A stretch of 64,000 nt of DNA, taken from positions 186,001-250,000 of the forward strand of contig MU385758.1 of assembly GCA_022497155.1 (NCBI GenBank). Reading direction: 5' to 3'. The stretch comes from Whalleya microplaca (taxonomy: Eukaryota > Ascomycota > Sordariomycetes > Xylariales > Xylariaceae). Numbering within the stretch: the stretch's first letter is position 1; each line of letters begins with the position of its first letter. Shown one piece after another: positions 45,724-57,800 of the stretch. The translations under genes and the position numbers were made by a program. The notes beneath the pieces are model-generated. The model had not been told where the DNA came from. It ran no database searches and saw only the letters and a program-made list of their open reading frames with translations.

Positions 45724-48179
45724 GATGGAGTTGGACCGATGATTGGTGTTGGATTTGGTTGCGTATTGAGCTCTGTTTCGAGAGCAAAGCTCGTGGTCCC
45801 GTACCCAAGGGCCGCGATGAAAGGCTTGGCCAGGGGCTAGACAAGATAATACGGAAAGATAATAGTAAGATACATCGCGTTAGATATGAAATAGATCATC
45901 GATGCCAAGAGTGCTCATTGTAGTGCGATGGCTAGTAGAGCGAAACTCGACAAGTGGTACCTAGACAATATCACTGTTAACATGTGTACCCTAACACTCA
46001 AGGAAATTGCCGGCAAATGAAGAGATATATCTAAGGCAGAATAGTCACTCGCTTCTATTTTTCCATAGTAAACCCACAAGATTACCCAAGCCGGGTAAAG
46101 TCACCTCTGCCTATATAAGAGTGATGGTATCTAGAGATTGGGGTGGACCCCCTACCGTAAGCAACTGAAAATATCTGATACAAATAATTCTGCCCTTATG
46201 TTAAGTGCTAATTATTATTATGTTGAATGAATGTCACTGTGCCACAGCAAATGACGTGTCAAGTAAAAGACCACTGCATCTGGTCTACTACCTAAACATG
46301 CAGAATCTGCAGGCTGCTATGCAATATTACATACCTAAAGTAGCCCTATCTAGGTAGGGCTACACGTGTAAGTCTATTCTCATGTTTGGAACTAAAATTC
46401 CGTCATCAAACCACAAACCTAAGGGACTACATGTTATGACTTGGGCGAAAGCTTTCTATAGTCGGGGCACCACGACCTACTTAGGTACTTAACCTTTTAA
46501 AGAAAGTAAAGTCTAGTAATGTTTCATGTGCTATGTGCAAGCCAAGCAATACGTAAACTACGGTTGTAGAGAAAGTTGACGGATATTGAAGTCACTGTAT
46601 CTGGCACTTCGAGAAATCTGATTAATTGGCAAAGGACTCTATAATTGTGCATAATAACGGAGAACAGCAGTGACTTAGTTTTCCGTATAGCGATTATATA
46701 AGTCGAAGTATTATTGATACCCGACATATTGCGACTTGTTATAAGGGCAAGATAAAATATATCGATGTGTTAGTATCTAAGGTGGTAGTGGATGTATATC
46801 CGTGTTTTATATGACTAGGGCTTTTACTAATCAGAGCGTAGCGCCCTCTGGGTGTGAGGAGGCGAAATAACCATAACAAGTAACTAGTAACGTAGAAAGA
46901 ATCCTCGAGCAACAACTTGCTGTGCTCAACGTCTTAGGGAAGGTTATCAATCAAAGCTAGCTGTATTAACGATAAGAAAGGTAGATTGATCAATTATCTT
47001 AGGGCGATTTGATTTTTGGAAACGTTTGTCAGTTCTACGTACGGACGTATCTTTTGAATTGGACGTATTAAATCCGCCCGGAAAGGCTCGCGAATATAGT
47101 TCCGTACAAAGGCGGCGTTCGGCTCACGGAGCTCCTTAAAGCCGAAACCATCGTCCGTAGTACCCATGTCGGCATATGTGTAAGTCAGCCGTGCCGTGTG
47201 AAATGACTTACTGTACACTAAAAAGTCATAAGGTACTATAGCTTGAAACATGGGATGAACTACTTCAATATCACAGAGAGATGTCATATGTGTTGTTATA
47301 ACACAACCCTACTGAATGTCTTCATTATGATAGCTGAGTACGGATTAACCACTCTAACAGTTACGGGCTACGCATTTGTGCAACTAGGCATGTCAACAAA
47401 AGCCAGCGCGCCCAGTCAAGGCAAGGCAAGTAAACTCTAATTCCCTTTTCATTTTATTTGTACTTTGTGTTAATTTGATGATCTTTATAGCTCACTTGAC
47501 CTTAAACAACGCCAATTTGAGGCGTACCCGTAAACATGTGATAGTCTAGTTGATGTAGTTATGACTGATGTGACCGGTAGCTCCCTGCAACTATTATTTA
47601 CCACAGTTGCCATTTACCTAGGTGCTGCAGTGAACGCAACGTACTTATCAGGTTAAACGAGGATTATGTTTTCTAAGTTGACCGGAAGGTAGGAATATAA
47701 AAGTGTGCCTCGGACCAACTGTTCTCCCGAGTACCGGATGTTATAAGACCTATTCGCAGTCCTTTACGAATTACTCGTATTGTGACATCCTTTCTATGGA
47801 TAAGAATGACCTCAAACTAGTTAGCATATGCCAGGCAGAGTCGTTGTTTAATACAAAAGCAAAAGTATTGACTCAATTGTTGAAGAAATACACTTGAGTC
47901 AAGTTCAGTCAAGTAATTACTTGCCGTGTTTCATACGCCGACAGAGGCTATTCTGCAGCCGGGCGGAATTAATCAAGATGAGGGCTATCTCCGTCTATGC
48001 TATATCCCGATGGGATTATATCATTGCTTCGTACAAGTACATAAGAATAACCGAGTAGTTTGTCAAGTTCACCAGGACTTACACAGATACAACCAGCACT
48101 CCCTACCTCTCTCCCGTTCCCCCTCAAGTCTGAGAACTTGGATCATATAACTCAAAATTTGAATCAATCGACCTTGACG
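45724..48179. other. AT-rich intergenic region with one doubtful ORF
   Basis: No supported gene in 2.5 kb. A 97-codon minus-strand frame at 47287-46994 (containing DDGFGFKELREPNAAF and YIREPFRADLIRP) reads more like protein than its surroundings but has no recognised domain and may be a relic. Remaining sequence is AT-rich. The aldo/keto reductase promoter should lie at the right end. Confidence 0.45.
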
Positions 48180-49317
48180 ATGTCTCAACTGACTGTCCCA
48201 TATTTCATCGCAGGAAAGCCTGTGAATCCTATCGGTTATGGAATGATGAGTGAGCTTCCCGCATCAAGACAGAGCACCAAGCCTGTGACCTACCAAACAC
48301 TTTTGGCTAACAAGTACGAGACCTCACCACCGGTTCAATCCCCTACGATGAGGCTATCAAACCGATGAAGGCGGCCCTTGAGAACGGTGCCAATTTCTGG
48401 AACGCAGTAAGCTCAAGCACAAGCCCTACCCATAGACCACATCAACCCTCTCTTCCATCAATACTTACCTAACCGCCCGCACACAGGGCACATTCTACGG
48501 GCCCCCCAACTCCAACTCCCTCCACCTCCTCAAGCACTACTTCACCAAGTACCCCAAGGACGCCTCGCGCGTGGTGCTCAGCCTCAAGGGCGCCTACGAC
48601 GGCGCCACGCAGACGCCGGATTGCAGCCCCGCGAGCATCCGCGCCGCTGTGGACTCGGCCCTGCGCGTGCTCGACGGCGCGAAGTCCATCGACCTCTTCG
48701 AGTGCGCGCGCGTCGACCCCAACGTCCCCATCGAGACCAGCGTCCGCGCGCTCGCGCGCCTGATACAGCAGGGCAAGATCGGCTCGTACGGGCTCAGCGA
48801 GGTCAATGCGCAGACCGTCCGCCGCGCGCACGCCGTATACCCCCCGGCCGCCGTCGAGATCGAGCTGAGCTTGTTCTCGCGCCATGTGCTGGAGCCCGGC
48901 GATGTCGCTGATACGTGTCGCGAGCTGGGCATCCCGTTGGTGGGCTATAGTCCCCTTGATCGCGGTTGGTTGACGGGCCAGTTCAAGACGCTGGATGACC
49001 TAGCTGTTGACGACAATCGCCATAAGTGGCCACGCTTTCGCCCCGGCGCCTTCGAGCAGAATGTTAAGTTGGCCGAGGTTGTCGAGGGGGTCGCTAAGAA
49101 GAAGGGGTGCACGAGCGCCCAGGTGGCCATTGCCTGGGTGCAGCGACAGGGAGTGCTTCCTATCCCCGGATCCACAACCGTCGCGCGGGTTCTGGAGAAC
49201 TGCACGGCCGTGGAGCTGACGGATGCTGAGATGGCAGAACTACAGGAAGCCCTGGACAATATAGAGGTCATCGGAGAGCGGTATCCGGAAATATTCCAGG
49301 AGCTTCTAAGCAAGTAG
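48180..49317 (+). CDS. aldo/keto reductase, pyridoxal reductase type
   Basis: NADPH-dependent aldo/keto reductase closest in pattern to fungal pyridoxal (pyridoxine 4-dehydrogenase) reductases, which interconvert pyridoxal and pyridoxine. Exons are 48180-48249, 48321-48406 and 48487-49317, with introns of 71 and 80 nt, giving 328 aa. The junctions produce GYGMMNLTTGSIPYDEAIK and FWNAGTFYGPP, with the catalytic Tyr in TFYG. Also visible are LSLKGAYDG (Lys of the tetrad), SIDLFECARVDPN, GKIGSYGLSEV and the C-terminal cofactor motif LPIPGSTTVARVLEN. It is cytosolic, with no targeting signal. The first 420 nt of exon 3 are strikingly GC-rich compared with the rest of the gene, leaving long antisense open frames that I reject. 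Confidence 0.92.
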
Positions 49318-50208
49318 GTGGACCTTAGAATCAGCTCGCTTGCTCTAGTGATTCACGCGAGATATCTGGGATATCTTGTGTTTGACGTATTGGTATTCTA
49401 TTGAAGGAAAACTATTGGGAATATCCGGTATCTTAGTATGTTCCATATGGAATGGTACAAGTGCGCATACCTTAGCTAAGCTCATGTCATATGCGTTGAT
49501 CTTCTCATGAACGATGGTAAATCTCCTATTTCCATCACTGAGCAGGGAGCGTGCGAAGCGAAGTTTCTTCCTTTGCTCTCCCCCGTACGATCACTGTACA
49601 ATCAATCCTCAAACCAGTATATCTTGCGACATACCAGTTGCTTGCTAATCAACATCATCTTATTAGAGCCCTCGTCAACTTAACCGAACTGAATTGCATA
49701 AGTGTGGGGTAGTATGTAGTGAAACCAAGACGCATAGGGAGCCTGTATAGTAAAAGATAACGCGACATGGTACCCTTACCGGAAATTCTGCTCATGTGAC
49801 AGAAGCCGACCTGGTTGCAAGCAAGATGATAAGTCAACACTGAGCGATAAAGTAAGAATTCCATTCTCAGTCATGCACAGGCAGGGGTCTTGGCAGTCGA
49901 GCAGGCCTCAGAGCTTCAGACATTGACCCCAAGGTAACATCGTTTGTGACCTTGATTGATACGTACGGAAGGAATTTTGCGATGTTCGGTCCGTTTAATT
50001 GTTCGATACTGGAAGATAGACATCGACGTATGTTAACATGCCACCAATGTCGAGGTATATAGGATGGAGTTGATGAACGCTATAGTCGATTGTCTATATC
50101 ATAGCGGACAACAGGATAAATAACCTCTCGAAATATCTCCTCGACTTACGATCATACTTCACCCCCAACTTACAGCTTACGGTATCACAAGAACTCAGTC
50201 ATCCCAAA
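49318..50208. other. intergenic, peroxidase promoter region
   Basis: No gene recognised. Holds the 3' end of the aldo/keto reductase and, at the right end, the peroxidase leader. Confidence 0.5.
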
Positions 50209-52077
50209 ATGCGCAGTTTACTCTCCCTAGCAGCCCTCCTAGGAGTCTCCTCCACGCCATCTCTCGCCATGTTCTACTACCCGAACCCGACGGCCTCACT
50301 CCTCGAGCACATACTCGTGGACAACTGGGGCGCGTACGCATCCAACTTCTCCTCGGCCATCACGCCGTGCACGCGGTACGTGACGTGGACCGGCTCCGAG
50401 GCGGACAACTCCGGCCGCACGACGTCGGCGCAGTGGATGCGGGTGGGGTTCCACGACTTCGTGACGGCGGACGTGGATGCCGGCACCGGCGGGATGGACG
50501 CGAGTATCGGGTTCGAGACGGAGCGCGCCGAGAACAAGGGTGTCGCGTTCAACGATAGCTTTACGTTTTGGCGCCCGTTTGTGAATGAATATGTTTCCAG
50601 TGAGTTGCTTATGGGCCTACCTACCTATCTAACTAAGTCTTGGGCTTGAACTACTGGTGTATGTATGTATGTATGTATGCTGACGGGCTTGATGATGAAA
50701 AGTGGCTGATCTCGTGTCTGTGGGGACCGTGATGTCGGTACACCTGTGCGGAGGCCGCTATATTCCATTCAAGCCTGGTAGGATCGACGCAGCGGCGGCT
50801 GATCCTCGTACTGGTGTGCCGGAACCCAGTTCGAGCGTCGAGGAGATGCTATCGCAGTTTGCGAGCTCTGGGTTTGATCGGGAAGAGGCTATTAGTTTGA
50901 CGGCTTGCGGACACACGCTGGGGTCTGTAAGTTATATCCTTCGTTTCCCCTATTGCTTTTGGGTATAGTATACTTTTGAAAAATTTAGCCCAAGAAGCAT
51001 CGGAGTAGTTCTGCTCAGCTCTAGGGGGAAGTTTAGTGACACTGAATCAGACACACCATGAAGGCTTTCCAGAGGTGGCTGACAATTCCACCGTATCGCC
51101 CACCAACACGGAGGGAGGTATAGACTTCGACATGAGCAGAGGGATCTTTGATCCGCTTGTGGTGCAAGAGTACATCGATGGAACGGGAAACAGGGGCGGT
51201 GCCTTGGTGACAAGCTTCAATGAGACAAGTAGGTCGGATCTACGACTGTATGAGAGCGACGGCAATGCGACTATGCAGAAGCTATATTCGCAAGGGGACG
51301 ACTTCGTGAATACTTGCGTCAATTTACTAGAACGGATGCTCCACACGGTACCCTCGGGTGTTCAGCTCCAGGACGCGATCAGCCCGTTCCTCATCAATCC
51401 AATCAATGTGACATGGGATGTCACGACTGACAATCAGTTGACACTATCTGGAAAGATTAGGGTGAGTGAACCATAAGAATGGAGAATCTCTGTTGACTGA
51501 AGCGCAATAGCTTTTACACGCCGGGCAAATATCCGAGGACCCTGCTACTATCACGTTTTCGAATGGCTATAGGGAGACATTGAACCCCGAACCAGAGACA
51601 GGGTCCTCTGCCTTCAAACTCGGTCCGGATGGTCTAAACGCCACAGCACTGTTCTTTCCGTTCTCAATCCCGAGTTCCAATCTCTCCGGCGCGACGGACT
51701 TCACGATTTCGGCGCCGGGTTTCGAGACGCAGACCTTCGCGATCCAAGACAGTGCCTTCATCGTGCCGAGCCTGACACGCGTCTCGGGGAGTTCGGTCTC
51801 GGTTACTGTCGCCGCGCGGAAGAATGGCACGGACTTTGACTCGTCGCAACTTGCGATGAAGGTCCGGACTCCTGTAACCCAGCCACTCACGCTGGGGCCC
51901 CGCGTCTTAGACGCGGATTTGCAGCTTGAGCAGGCGGAAAGCCCGTTGAGCGACTTCGGGTATTGGTCTGGGACCGCTGCTATCGGAACATCTACTGGAG
52001 CTGTTAGCGTAACGTTACTGTCCGGCGAAGAGGTCGTCGACAGGTTGCTGCTCGGTGCCGGAGTCGCGGGATGGTAA
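50209..52077 (+). CDS. secreted fungal heme peroxidase
   Basis: Extracellular peroxidase of the plant/fungal catalase-peroxidase superfamily, using hydrogen peroxide to oxidise a donor. Exons are 50209-50599, 50703-50926, 51051-51461 and 51511-52077, giving 530 aa; all junctions keep frame. Residues 1-20 are a signal peptide. The distal heme site reads QWMRVGFHDF, with Arg and His, followed by the calcium-site-like GTGGMDASI. The proximal heme ligand is His in TACGHTLGSTHHEGFPE. The C-terminal 200 residues form a Ser/Thr/Gly-rich beta-type extension (SVSVTVAARKNGTD) without WSC repeats or a hydrophobic GPI tail. Several N-glycosylation sequons are visible. The second intron interrupts immediately after the proximal histidine motif. 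The donor substrate is not evident. Confidence 0.9.
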
Positions 52078-52810
52078 TCGAACATGTTTCTCGGAAATCG
52101 GAAGCTACCGGTAACGGGCCACTAGTTATACTTCGAAAATTCCCGCATGTACGTTAGATAACACATATCACACCAATTCATTTACATCATGTTCTGGCTC
52201 GTCGTCCGGCTTACTCTTTGTGTTAGTGCCAAGGGCCATAGAACTTCCCTCATCCGGCAAGGCAGAGGTGCGTCAGAGCCTTACGGGATCGCATGGGACG
52301 AGATAAACAACGTGTTCGAATCAGGGATCACGGGGATATCTAGGTATGATCTTGGGATGATTGATTTACCGCTTTCGGCTGGACGTGTTTTGCACTTGTG
52401 GATGTGACGTGCAGTAGCAACAACAACCTGATGATCTGCGACGATGCCGAGCTCCACAACGGCGGTCTGCAAAGTCATCTTAGATCTCGCAGCTTCCTGA
52501 TACGTACAGCAACACAGCAAAGGATGCGACATAGATGCCTTGGTCGATGGGATTGATTGGCCACTCGTCCCCCCAGACTGAATCTATTCTGTGCTCCTTG
52601 CATCGGTGCTCTGCCCCACTGTGTTCCAAATGCCACACATTCCGTTGGATGTCGTGAAGAGGACTTATCGCCAGCGCAGCGCAGCGCAGGTGGCGGCGCG
52701 AAATATGGCCCAACCTTATCTAGACCTCGCGAGCAAAAGCAGGTTCTCCCCCTTCGCTTAACAACCTCGGAGGCTCTCGAGTCGCACTCTTAGACTGACC
52801 AGACTTGAAG
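52078..52810. other. intergenic, no gene recognised
   Basis: Short frames on both strands lack motifs and splice partners. Probably holds the 3' end of the peroxidase transcript and the promoter of the GNAT-like gene. Confidence 0.45.
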
Positions 52811-53665
52811 ATGGCACCGGGCGCTCCAGTACATAACACTCACGGGGTCGAGTTGCCGTCCAGGTACGAGATCCGCTTGATAACGCCTGATATGGCAGAC
52901 TGGATCTCGGCCTTATCTTATTTCGGGCACTACTTCGACTCCCCTATCTGGAGCGCCATCTATGAGGGCCACCAAGCCGCGCAGGCCTTGAGCACTCACC
53001 ACGCCTGCAAGGTCTTCTACCAGATGCCCGAGATGCCGGCCAAGAACGGGCTGTCGTACTGCATATGGGACAAGGAATTCGTCTTCCGGCGACCCGAGTC
53101 GGCGGCGAAAGGCGGCGCCTGCTACTGGGATGACTTCGACGTCGACGATCCCGACCTCGAGGTCAACGGGCGGCAGAAACTGAGCGAAGCCCTGGACTTC
53201 CCCATCGTCAGCTTCGGCCTGTCCTTCGACAAGTTCCTGCCGGGCCACCCGGCGGGCTGGGCGGCCGCGAACAGCGCCTTCCCGCTGTACGCGCCGATGG
53301 GGCGGTACTTCGAGGAGCACGACCCGCGGCCGAAGGGCTCGTGGGAGCCCACGGGCGCGGGCCAGGTGATCGAGCGCATCGGCACGGGGACGAGGCGCGA
53401 ATACGCGGGCCGGGGGCTGATGAAGGCGCTGGCCCGGTTTATCATGTTCGAGATGAAATCTCGCGGATACCGAGCCATCCAGATCGGCTGCGGCGCGCCA
53501 CAGGTTCACCATGTCTGGTCCAATCCCCCGCAATTCAGGAGCTCGACGCTGGTCGCGTTCCCCACTTGGATCTATGAGAGCGAGGAAGATGGCAAGAAAG
53601 TCCGACCGTACGAGAAGTCGAGGCTGGCCAACGAGTATCTTGTATGGACGGAGCTGTCAGATTAG
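52811..53665 (+). CDS. GNAT-like acetyltransferase-fold protein
   Basis: Intronless 284-aa frame starting MAPGAPVHNTHGVELPSRYEIR. A segment near residues 190-215 (GTGTRREYAGRGLMKALARF) fits motif A of Gcn5-related N-acetyltransferases, where (Q/R)xxGxG/A binds the pyrophosphate of acetyl-CoA, and RGYRAIQIGC follows as the next strand. The N-terminal two thirds is Trp/Phe-rich and conserved-looking (LSYFGHYFDSPIW, WDKEFVF) but does not match a standard GNAT N-terminus. It is probably a fungal acetyltransferase of unknown substrate acting in the cytosol. There is no signal peptide. The region 53000-53420 is very GC-rich, so long antisense frames exist there and are rejected. The ATG at 52811 is the first in frame. 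Confidence 0.7.
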   Translation: MAPGAPVHNTHGVELPSRYEIRLITPDMADWISALSYFGHYFDSPIWSAIYEGHQAAQALSTHHACKVFYQMPEMPAKNGLSYCIWDKEFVFRRPESAAKGGACYWDDFDVDDPDLEVNGRQKLSEALDFPIVSFGLSFDKFLPGHPAGWAAANSAFPLYAPMGRYFEEHDPRPKGSWEPTGAGQVIERIGTGTRREYAGRGLMKALARFIMFEMKSRGYRAIQIGCGAPQVHHVWSNPPQFRSSTLVAFPTWIYESEEDGKKVRPYEKSRLANEYLVWTELSD

Positions 53666-54699
53666 TGAAGGCTTCGCATGAGAATCGGTGTTATGCTATA
53701 GTTGCATGTCTTTTTCCCTTCCCTTTCTTTTGCTCAGTGCATTTTCATCTACAGTTAAAGCGGCATAATTGCGAACCCGCCTCTTCGGGCCATGTATGTA
53801 CATACATGATGGTGGGATGACGGGAGGACGGTAGCGCGGGCGCTTTTCATAGCCGACAATGTTATCAGATGGGCATGTACCAATGGTACTTCATCTAGCT
53901 TGTAAGCGCTTGCTTGCCTGGTCTCTTCATATATTTAGCACTCAAACATCAGCCACTAAGCATATTTGATCGTTACGCAAGGAGACGAGAGCCAACTGAT
54001 TCCTTTAGTAAGATGCGGTCTTTGACAACGAGTTTTCCCTCGAAGCCAAACACAATGCCAGTTTGGCAGTCAGTGGAATCACTGCAGTCTTCCTCGTGCA
54101 CGGAGGCACTGTCATTATGACTCGGGATGCTTTGTACATATGCATATGGACAGGCCGAACTGCTTCGTACGTAACAGTACATGTATATATGTGGAATTAT
54201 TGGACGATGATGAACAGATATTACCTGTGGCACGACTAAAAAGAATTTACTTGCAACGGCCTCCAGTGGCTGATAGAGCACCGACCTAGAATAGACTATA
54301 AATTGTGGCGGCTATCCGGCATTGCGACGCAAGAAGAGGCTGAGAATCCATGGATCCTTGCTAGTTGGGGGATACACCCGTGTGTATTTCGTATTTGGGG
54401 GCCTCCTAACGAACTGATCAAAGTATCGAATGTATGCAAAGTATGTGCATATGTACATACGCACATACCTCAAGCTAGGTATCTTACATAGGTAGTAGGT
54501 ACGGAGTACCTGTCCTTAGCCTGGAGAATAAGGTTAGTGGGATACGGGGTGGGCTGGGAAGGGCTGTGCTAGCTGGCTAGAAGGGCTGGCAGGGGCTGGC
54601 AGGGGCTGGCAGGGGCTGGCAGGGGCTCGCTGGCGGCCCGGTACCTGATGGCCAGGTTGAAAAATCAGAAAAATTAGCGAAGGGAAAAAAAAGACATGA
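53666..54699. other. intergenic between GNAT-like gene and eIF2A leader
   Basis: No gene recognised. Contains a 10-bp minisatellite (54581-54630) and scattered TACATA/GTATGT units near 53795 and 54440-54465. Confidence 0.5.
54581..54630. repeat. 10-bp minisatellite, five units
   Basis: Five tandem copies of AGGGGCTGGC. The first copy has one change (AAGGGCTGGC), the middle three are exact, and the last reads AGGGGCTCGC. Located about 640 nt upstream of the eIF2A start codon. Confidence 0.9.
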
Positions 54700-55267
54700 T
54701 ATTATGGGATTTTCTTTCAGTCACTCACACTCGCTTCGTTTCTTTCTTTCCCTTCTCCAGCCCACCACTCCCACGGTCCGCCAACGTCACGCCCACCCAC
54801 CGCCTTTCGTCAATCCTCGCCTCTGGGTGACCCGTCGAATTCCCTTCTATTCTTCCCGGCCGTTTCATCCTTTCTTTGTTTCTTTGCGCCGATCCCGATC
54901 GTGCACCCTGAGTAGAAGAGTCATTCTCCTGCAGCCCCCGCAGCAGCAGCAACAGGACAAGATCATCGAGAACAGCAGCAGCTCTGTCAGTCAGTGTCAG
55001 CTTATCACGCCTCTCTCCCACTCAGGTGTCCTTCGGTCTACTATCTAGATCATCACTGTGAACGGAGACTGCCGATCCATTCAAGTCGATAACGAACAAG
55101 CCTGCTCGACTGTGGAAAAGCTTTCGATCGGTCGATAATCTATCTGACCTGCTCTTCGTGATCCCGGACCCGAGAAATCTGCCCTCCAGGAAACGGAAAC
55201 AGAAACAAAACGTCGAGATCAATACCCCCCTACTCTGCAATCCAGTTATCTGTGGCTTTGACTAGTC
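54700..55267 (+). promoter_or_regulatory. pyrimidine-rich promoter/leader of eIF2A gene
   Basis: The plus strand is CT-rich from about 54715 to 54910 (runs of ttctttcttt and cccttctcc), a common signature at transcription starts of constitutive fungal genes. It then continues as a long leader to the ATG at 55268. A 114-codon frame at 54704-55048 lies within it; its His/Ser/Pro composition reflects the pyrimidine bias and I do not call it coding. Confidence 0.5.
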
Positions 55268-57429
55268 ATGGCAAGCCCGTTGCAGTTTGCGTACCGAACC
55301 CAGAAGGCCATCGGTGTCACTGACGCCGCGCCTGTCTACGAGCCTCTTCCGGGATTCGTCAAGCCTGAAGGGACTTTGCGGTGCTGTGTCTATTCGCCCT
55401 GCGGCCGGTTCTTCGCCTGGGCTTCTAGCGAATGTGTCTGCGTCGTGGATGCATCTGTCGGCCATGTGCTGACCACCTTGCCCATCCCCAACGTCTTCGA
55501 GCTCACGTTCTCGCCCCGTGGCTCCTTTCTAAGCACTTGGGAGCGCCCCGCAAAGGACGAAGCTGGCGATGCAACCAAGAATTTCAAGATCTGGCGAACC
55601 ATCGAGGACGTCCCCGAAGGTACTGAAAAACAGCCCATAGGGCGGTTTGTCCAGAAGTCACAGACGAGCTGGAACCTTCAGTACACGTCTGACGAGAAGT
55701 TTTGCGCCCGCCTGGTTACCAACGAGGTGCAATTCTACAACAGTGACGACCTCAGCACTGTCTGGAACAAGCTGCGAGTCGAAGGTGTCACCGATTTCGC
55801 CATCGCACCAGGCCAGAGCCACAATGTCTCTGTCTTTATCCCCGAGCGCAAGGTAAGTCCACATGGACTCGGTGATACCGAGGAGTCGTCGTTTGCTAAC
55901 ATAATACTATCTAGGGCCAACCCGCTGCAGTCAAGGTCTTCAACGTCCCCCAATTTGCGACACCAATCTCGCAGAAGACGTTTTTCAAGGGTGATAAGGT
56001 TCAGTTCAAGTGGAACAGCTTGGGTACCAACCTGATTGTGCTGGCACAAACTGATGTGGACAAATCGAACAAGAGCTACTACGGCGAGACCACCCTCTAT
56101 CTCCTGAGTGCCAATGGCTCCCTCGACGCCCGCGTCACCCTGGATAAGGAGGGACCCATCCACGATGTGTCATGGTCGCCGAACGGCAAGGAATTTGCCG
56201 TCATCTACGGTTACATGCCTGCGAAGACGACCATCTTCAACCACCGTGCCGTGGCCACCCACTCCTTCCCCTTGGCGCCTCGCAACACAATCATTTTCTC
56301 GCCAACTGGTCGTTTTGCCCTGGTCGCTGGGTTCGGCAACCTGGCTGGACAGATCGATGTGTACGACCTCGAGAAGGACTATCGAAAGATATGCACTATT
56401 GAAAGTGGTAATCCCAGTGTGTGCCAGTGGAGCCCTGATAGCCGATATATTATGACTGCCACCACATCGCCACGCCTGCGCGTTGATAACGGCGTCAAAC
56501 TTTGGCACGTTGGAGGGGGCATCATGTACAATGAAGATATGGTGGAGCTCTACAGCGTCACTTGGAGGCCAATGCTTCCCGAGGACATTCCCCAGGGAGA
56601 TCCCTTGCACCCTGTCCCCATCCCGCATTCTTCAGCGGTGGCCTACTTGGGCACTGTGAAGACCCCGTCGAAGCCCGTTGGTGCGTATCGCCCGCCTGGT
56701 GCTCGAGGGATGTCTACGCCCCTCCATTTCCGACGTGAGGATGAAGGAGGCTCGGCTCATGTGGTGAGCAATGGGACTGCTAACGTTGGTCCCAACGGGT
56801 TTGGTAGGCAGCGTCGTCAAGTGCCCGGTGCAGATCTGCTCGAGTCTGGCTCGCGTTCCATCCCCGGTGCTAACCCCGCTGATGGGCCTGGAGCTGGCGG
56901 CGATGAGAATCTGTCCAAGACAGCCTTGAAGAACAAGAAGAAGCGCAATAACAAGAAGGCCAAGGAAGCGGAGAACAGCAATAGCAATGCTGGAGGCCTA
57001 GCTCCTCCGACCCAGGATCAAGGCGGCCCTAACTCTGGAAACGAGGGACGCAGCCCTGATCGCCGTGGTTACCAGCAAAACCACCAGCGGCACGATCGAA
57101 GTCGCTCGCGACACAACTTCCAGGGCGGTAACAACCCGGGACGTCATCGGAGCAACACGCAACGCAACGGACAGGCAGCGGCAGCGCCTGTAGTGCCGCA
57201 GGTCCAGACTTCCCACCAGCCGGTACCGGAGGACTCCTTGCTGTCGCCCGGCAGCCAGAACCCCGCCTCGAAGAAGCTGCGCAGCTTGCAGAAGAAGATC
57301 CGCGCCATCGAGGAGCTGGAGATGCGACTCGCCGGTGGCGATAAGCTCGAGGACACGCAGATGAAGAAGATTGGCACGAAGGGTTCGGTCATAAAGGAGT
57401 TGGAGGCTATGGAGAAAGCCGGTAATTGA
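55268..57429 (+). CDS. eukaryotic translation initiation factor 2A
   Basis: eIF2A, a 65-kDa-class WD-type beta-propeller protein that can deliver initiator tRNA to the small ribosomal subunit on some mRNAs. Exon 1 is 55268-55852 and exon 2 is 55915-57429, with a 62-nt intron (GTAAGT...TTGCTAACAT...CTAG), giving 699 aa. The junction reads FIPERKGQPAAVKVFNVPQF. Propeller strands include CVYSPCGRFFAWAS, HDVSWSPNGKEFAVIYGYMP, NTIIFSPTGRFALVAGFGNL, CQWSPDSRYIMTATTSPRL and DNGVKLWHVGG. The C-terminal part has a Gly/Asn/Gln-rich basic linker (ALKNKKKRNNKKAKE) and ends in a helical segment (SLQKKIRAIEELEMRLAGG). Single copy and highly conserved in fungi, it is a good anchor for species placement. Confidence 0.96.
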
Positions 57430-57765
57430 TTGCGATGTTATAAGGGGGCAGTCGTATATTCCTTTGAGAGATGCTTTCAGGTGTCGTCCTTGTTGTATGG
57501 ATATGAGAGATACCGGCCAGCAACACGCAGCAGGTCACGGGAGACGAGACTTGGAACCTAGTACACCATCATTACGGATTATGTGGTAGGCGTTCAGAGG
57601 CGTGTAAAGCTAGCTAGCCTACCTAGGTGACAGTTCGATCTAGGTTCTTCATTTGTTGTTGTTGCTGCTGTTGTTCTCTCGGTGGTTCGGTCGGTCGGTC
57701 TTGTTGCATAGTTGTGGAAATTCGGCGTTTCTATGTTACGTGTTCCGGCTGGACGGAAACGGGCC

Positions 57766-57800
57766 GGAACGGAACGGAACGGAACGGAACGAACGGAACG
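57766..57800. repeat. GGAAC pentanucleotide microsatellite
   Basis: About six near-perfect GGAAC units in tandem, one interrupted by a 1-nt shift near 57791. Located in the probable 3' flank of eIF2A. Confidence 0.85.

Noticed and set aside
46994..47287. 97-codon minus-strand frame
   Set aside because: Protein-like wording but no identifiable family; could be a relic, not callable as a gene.
48469..48932. Antisense and alternative frames over the aldo/keto reductase
   Set aside because: Shadow frames in GC-rich sequence; the sense frame has full family motifs and correct splicing.
52913..53533. 206-codon antisense frame over the GNAT-like gene
   Set aside because: Low-complexity Arg/Ala/Val composition typical of a GC-rich shadow; no promoter or splice evidence.
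13408..53665. One biosynthetic cluster joining the PKS relic with the SDR, FAD monooxygenase and aldo/keto reductase
   Set aside because: Genes are spread over 40 kb with unrelated genes between, no transcription factor or intact core enzyme was seen, and the PKS is dead.
54704..55048. 114-codon frame upstream of eIF2A
   Set aside because: Composition follows the pyrimidine-rich leader; no motif, and it lies in the expected untranslated region.
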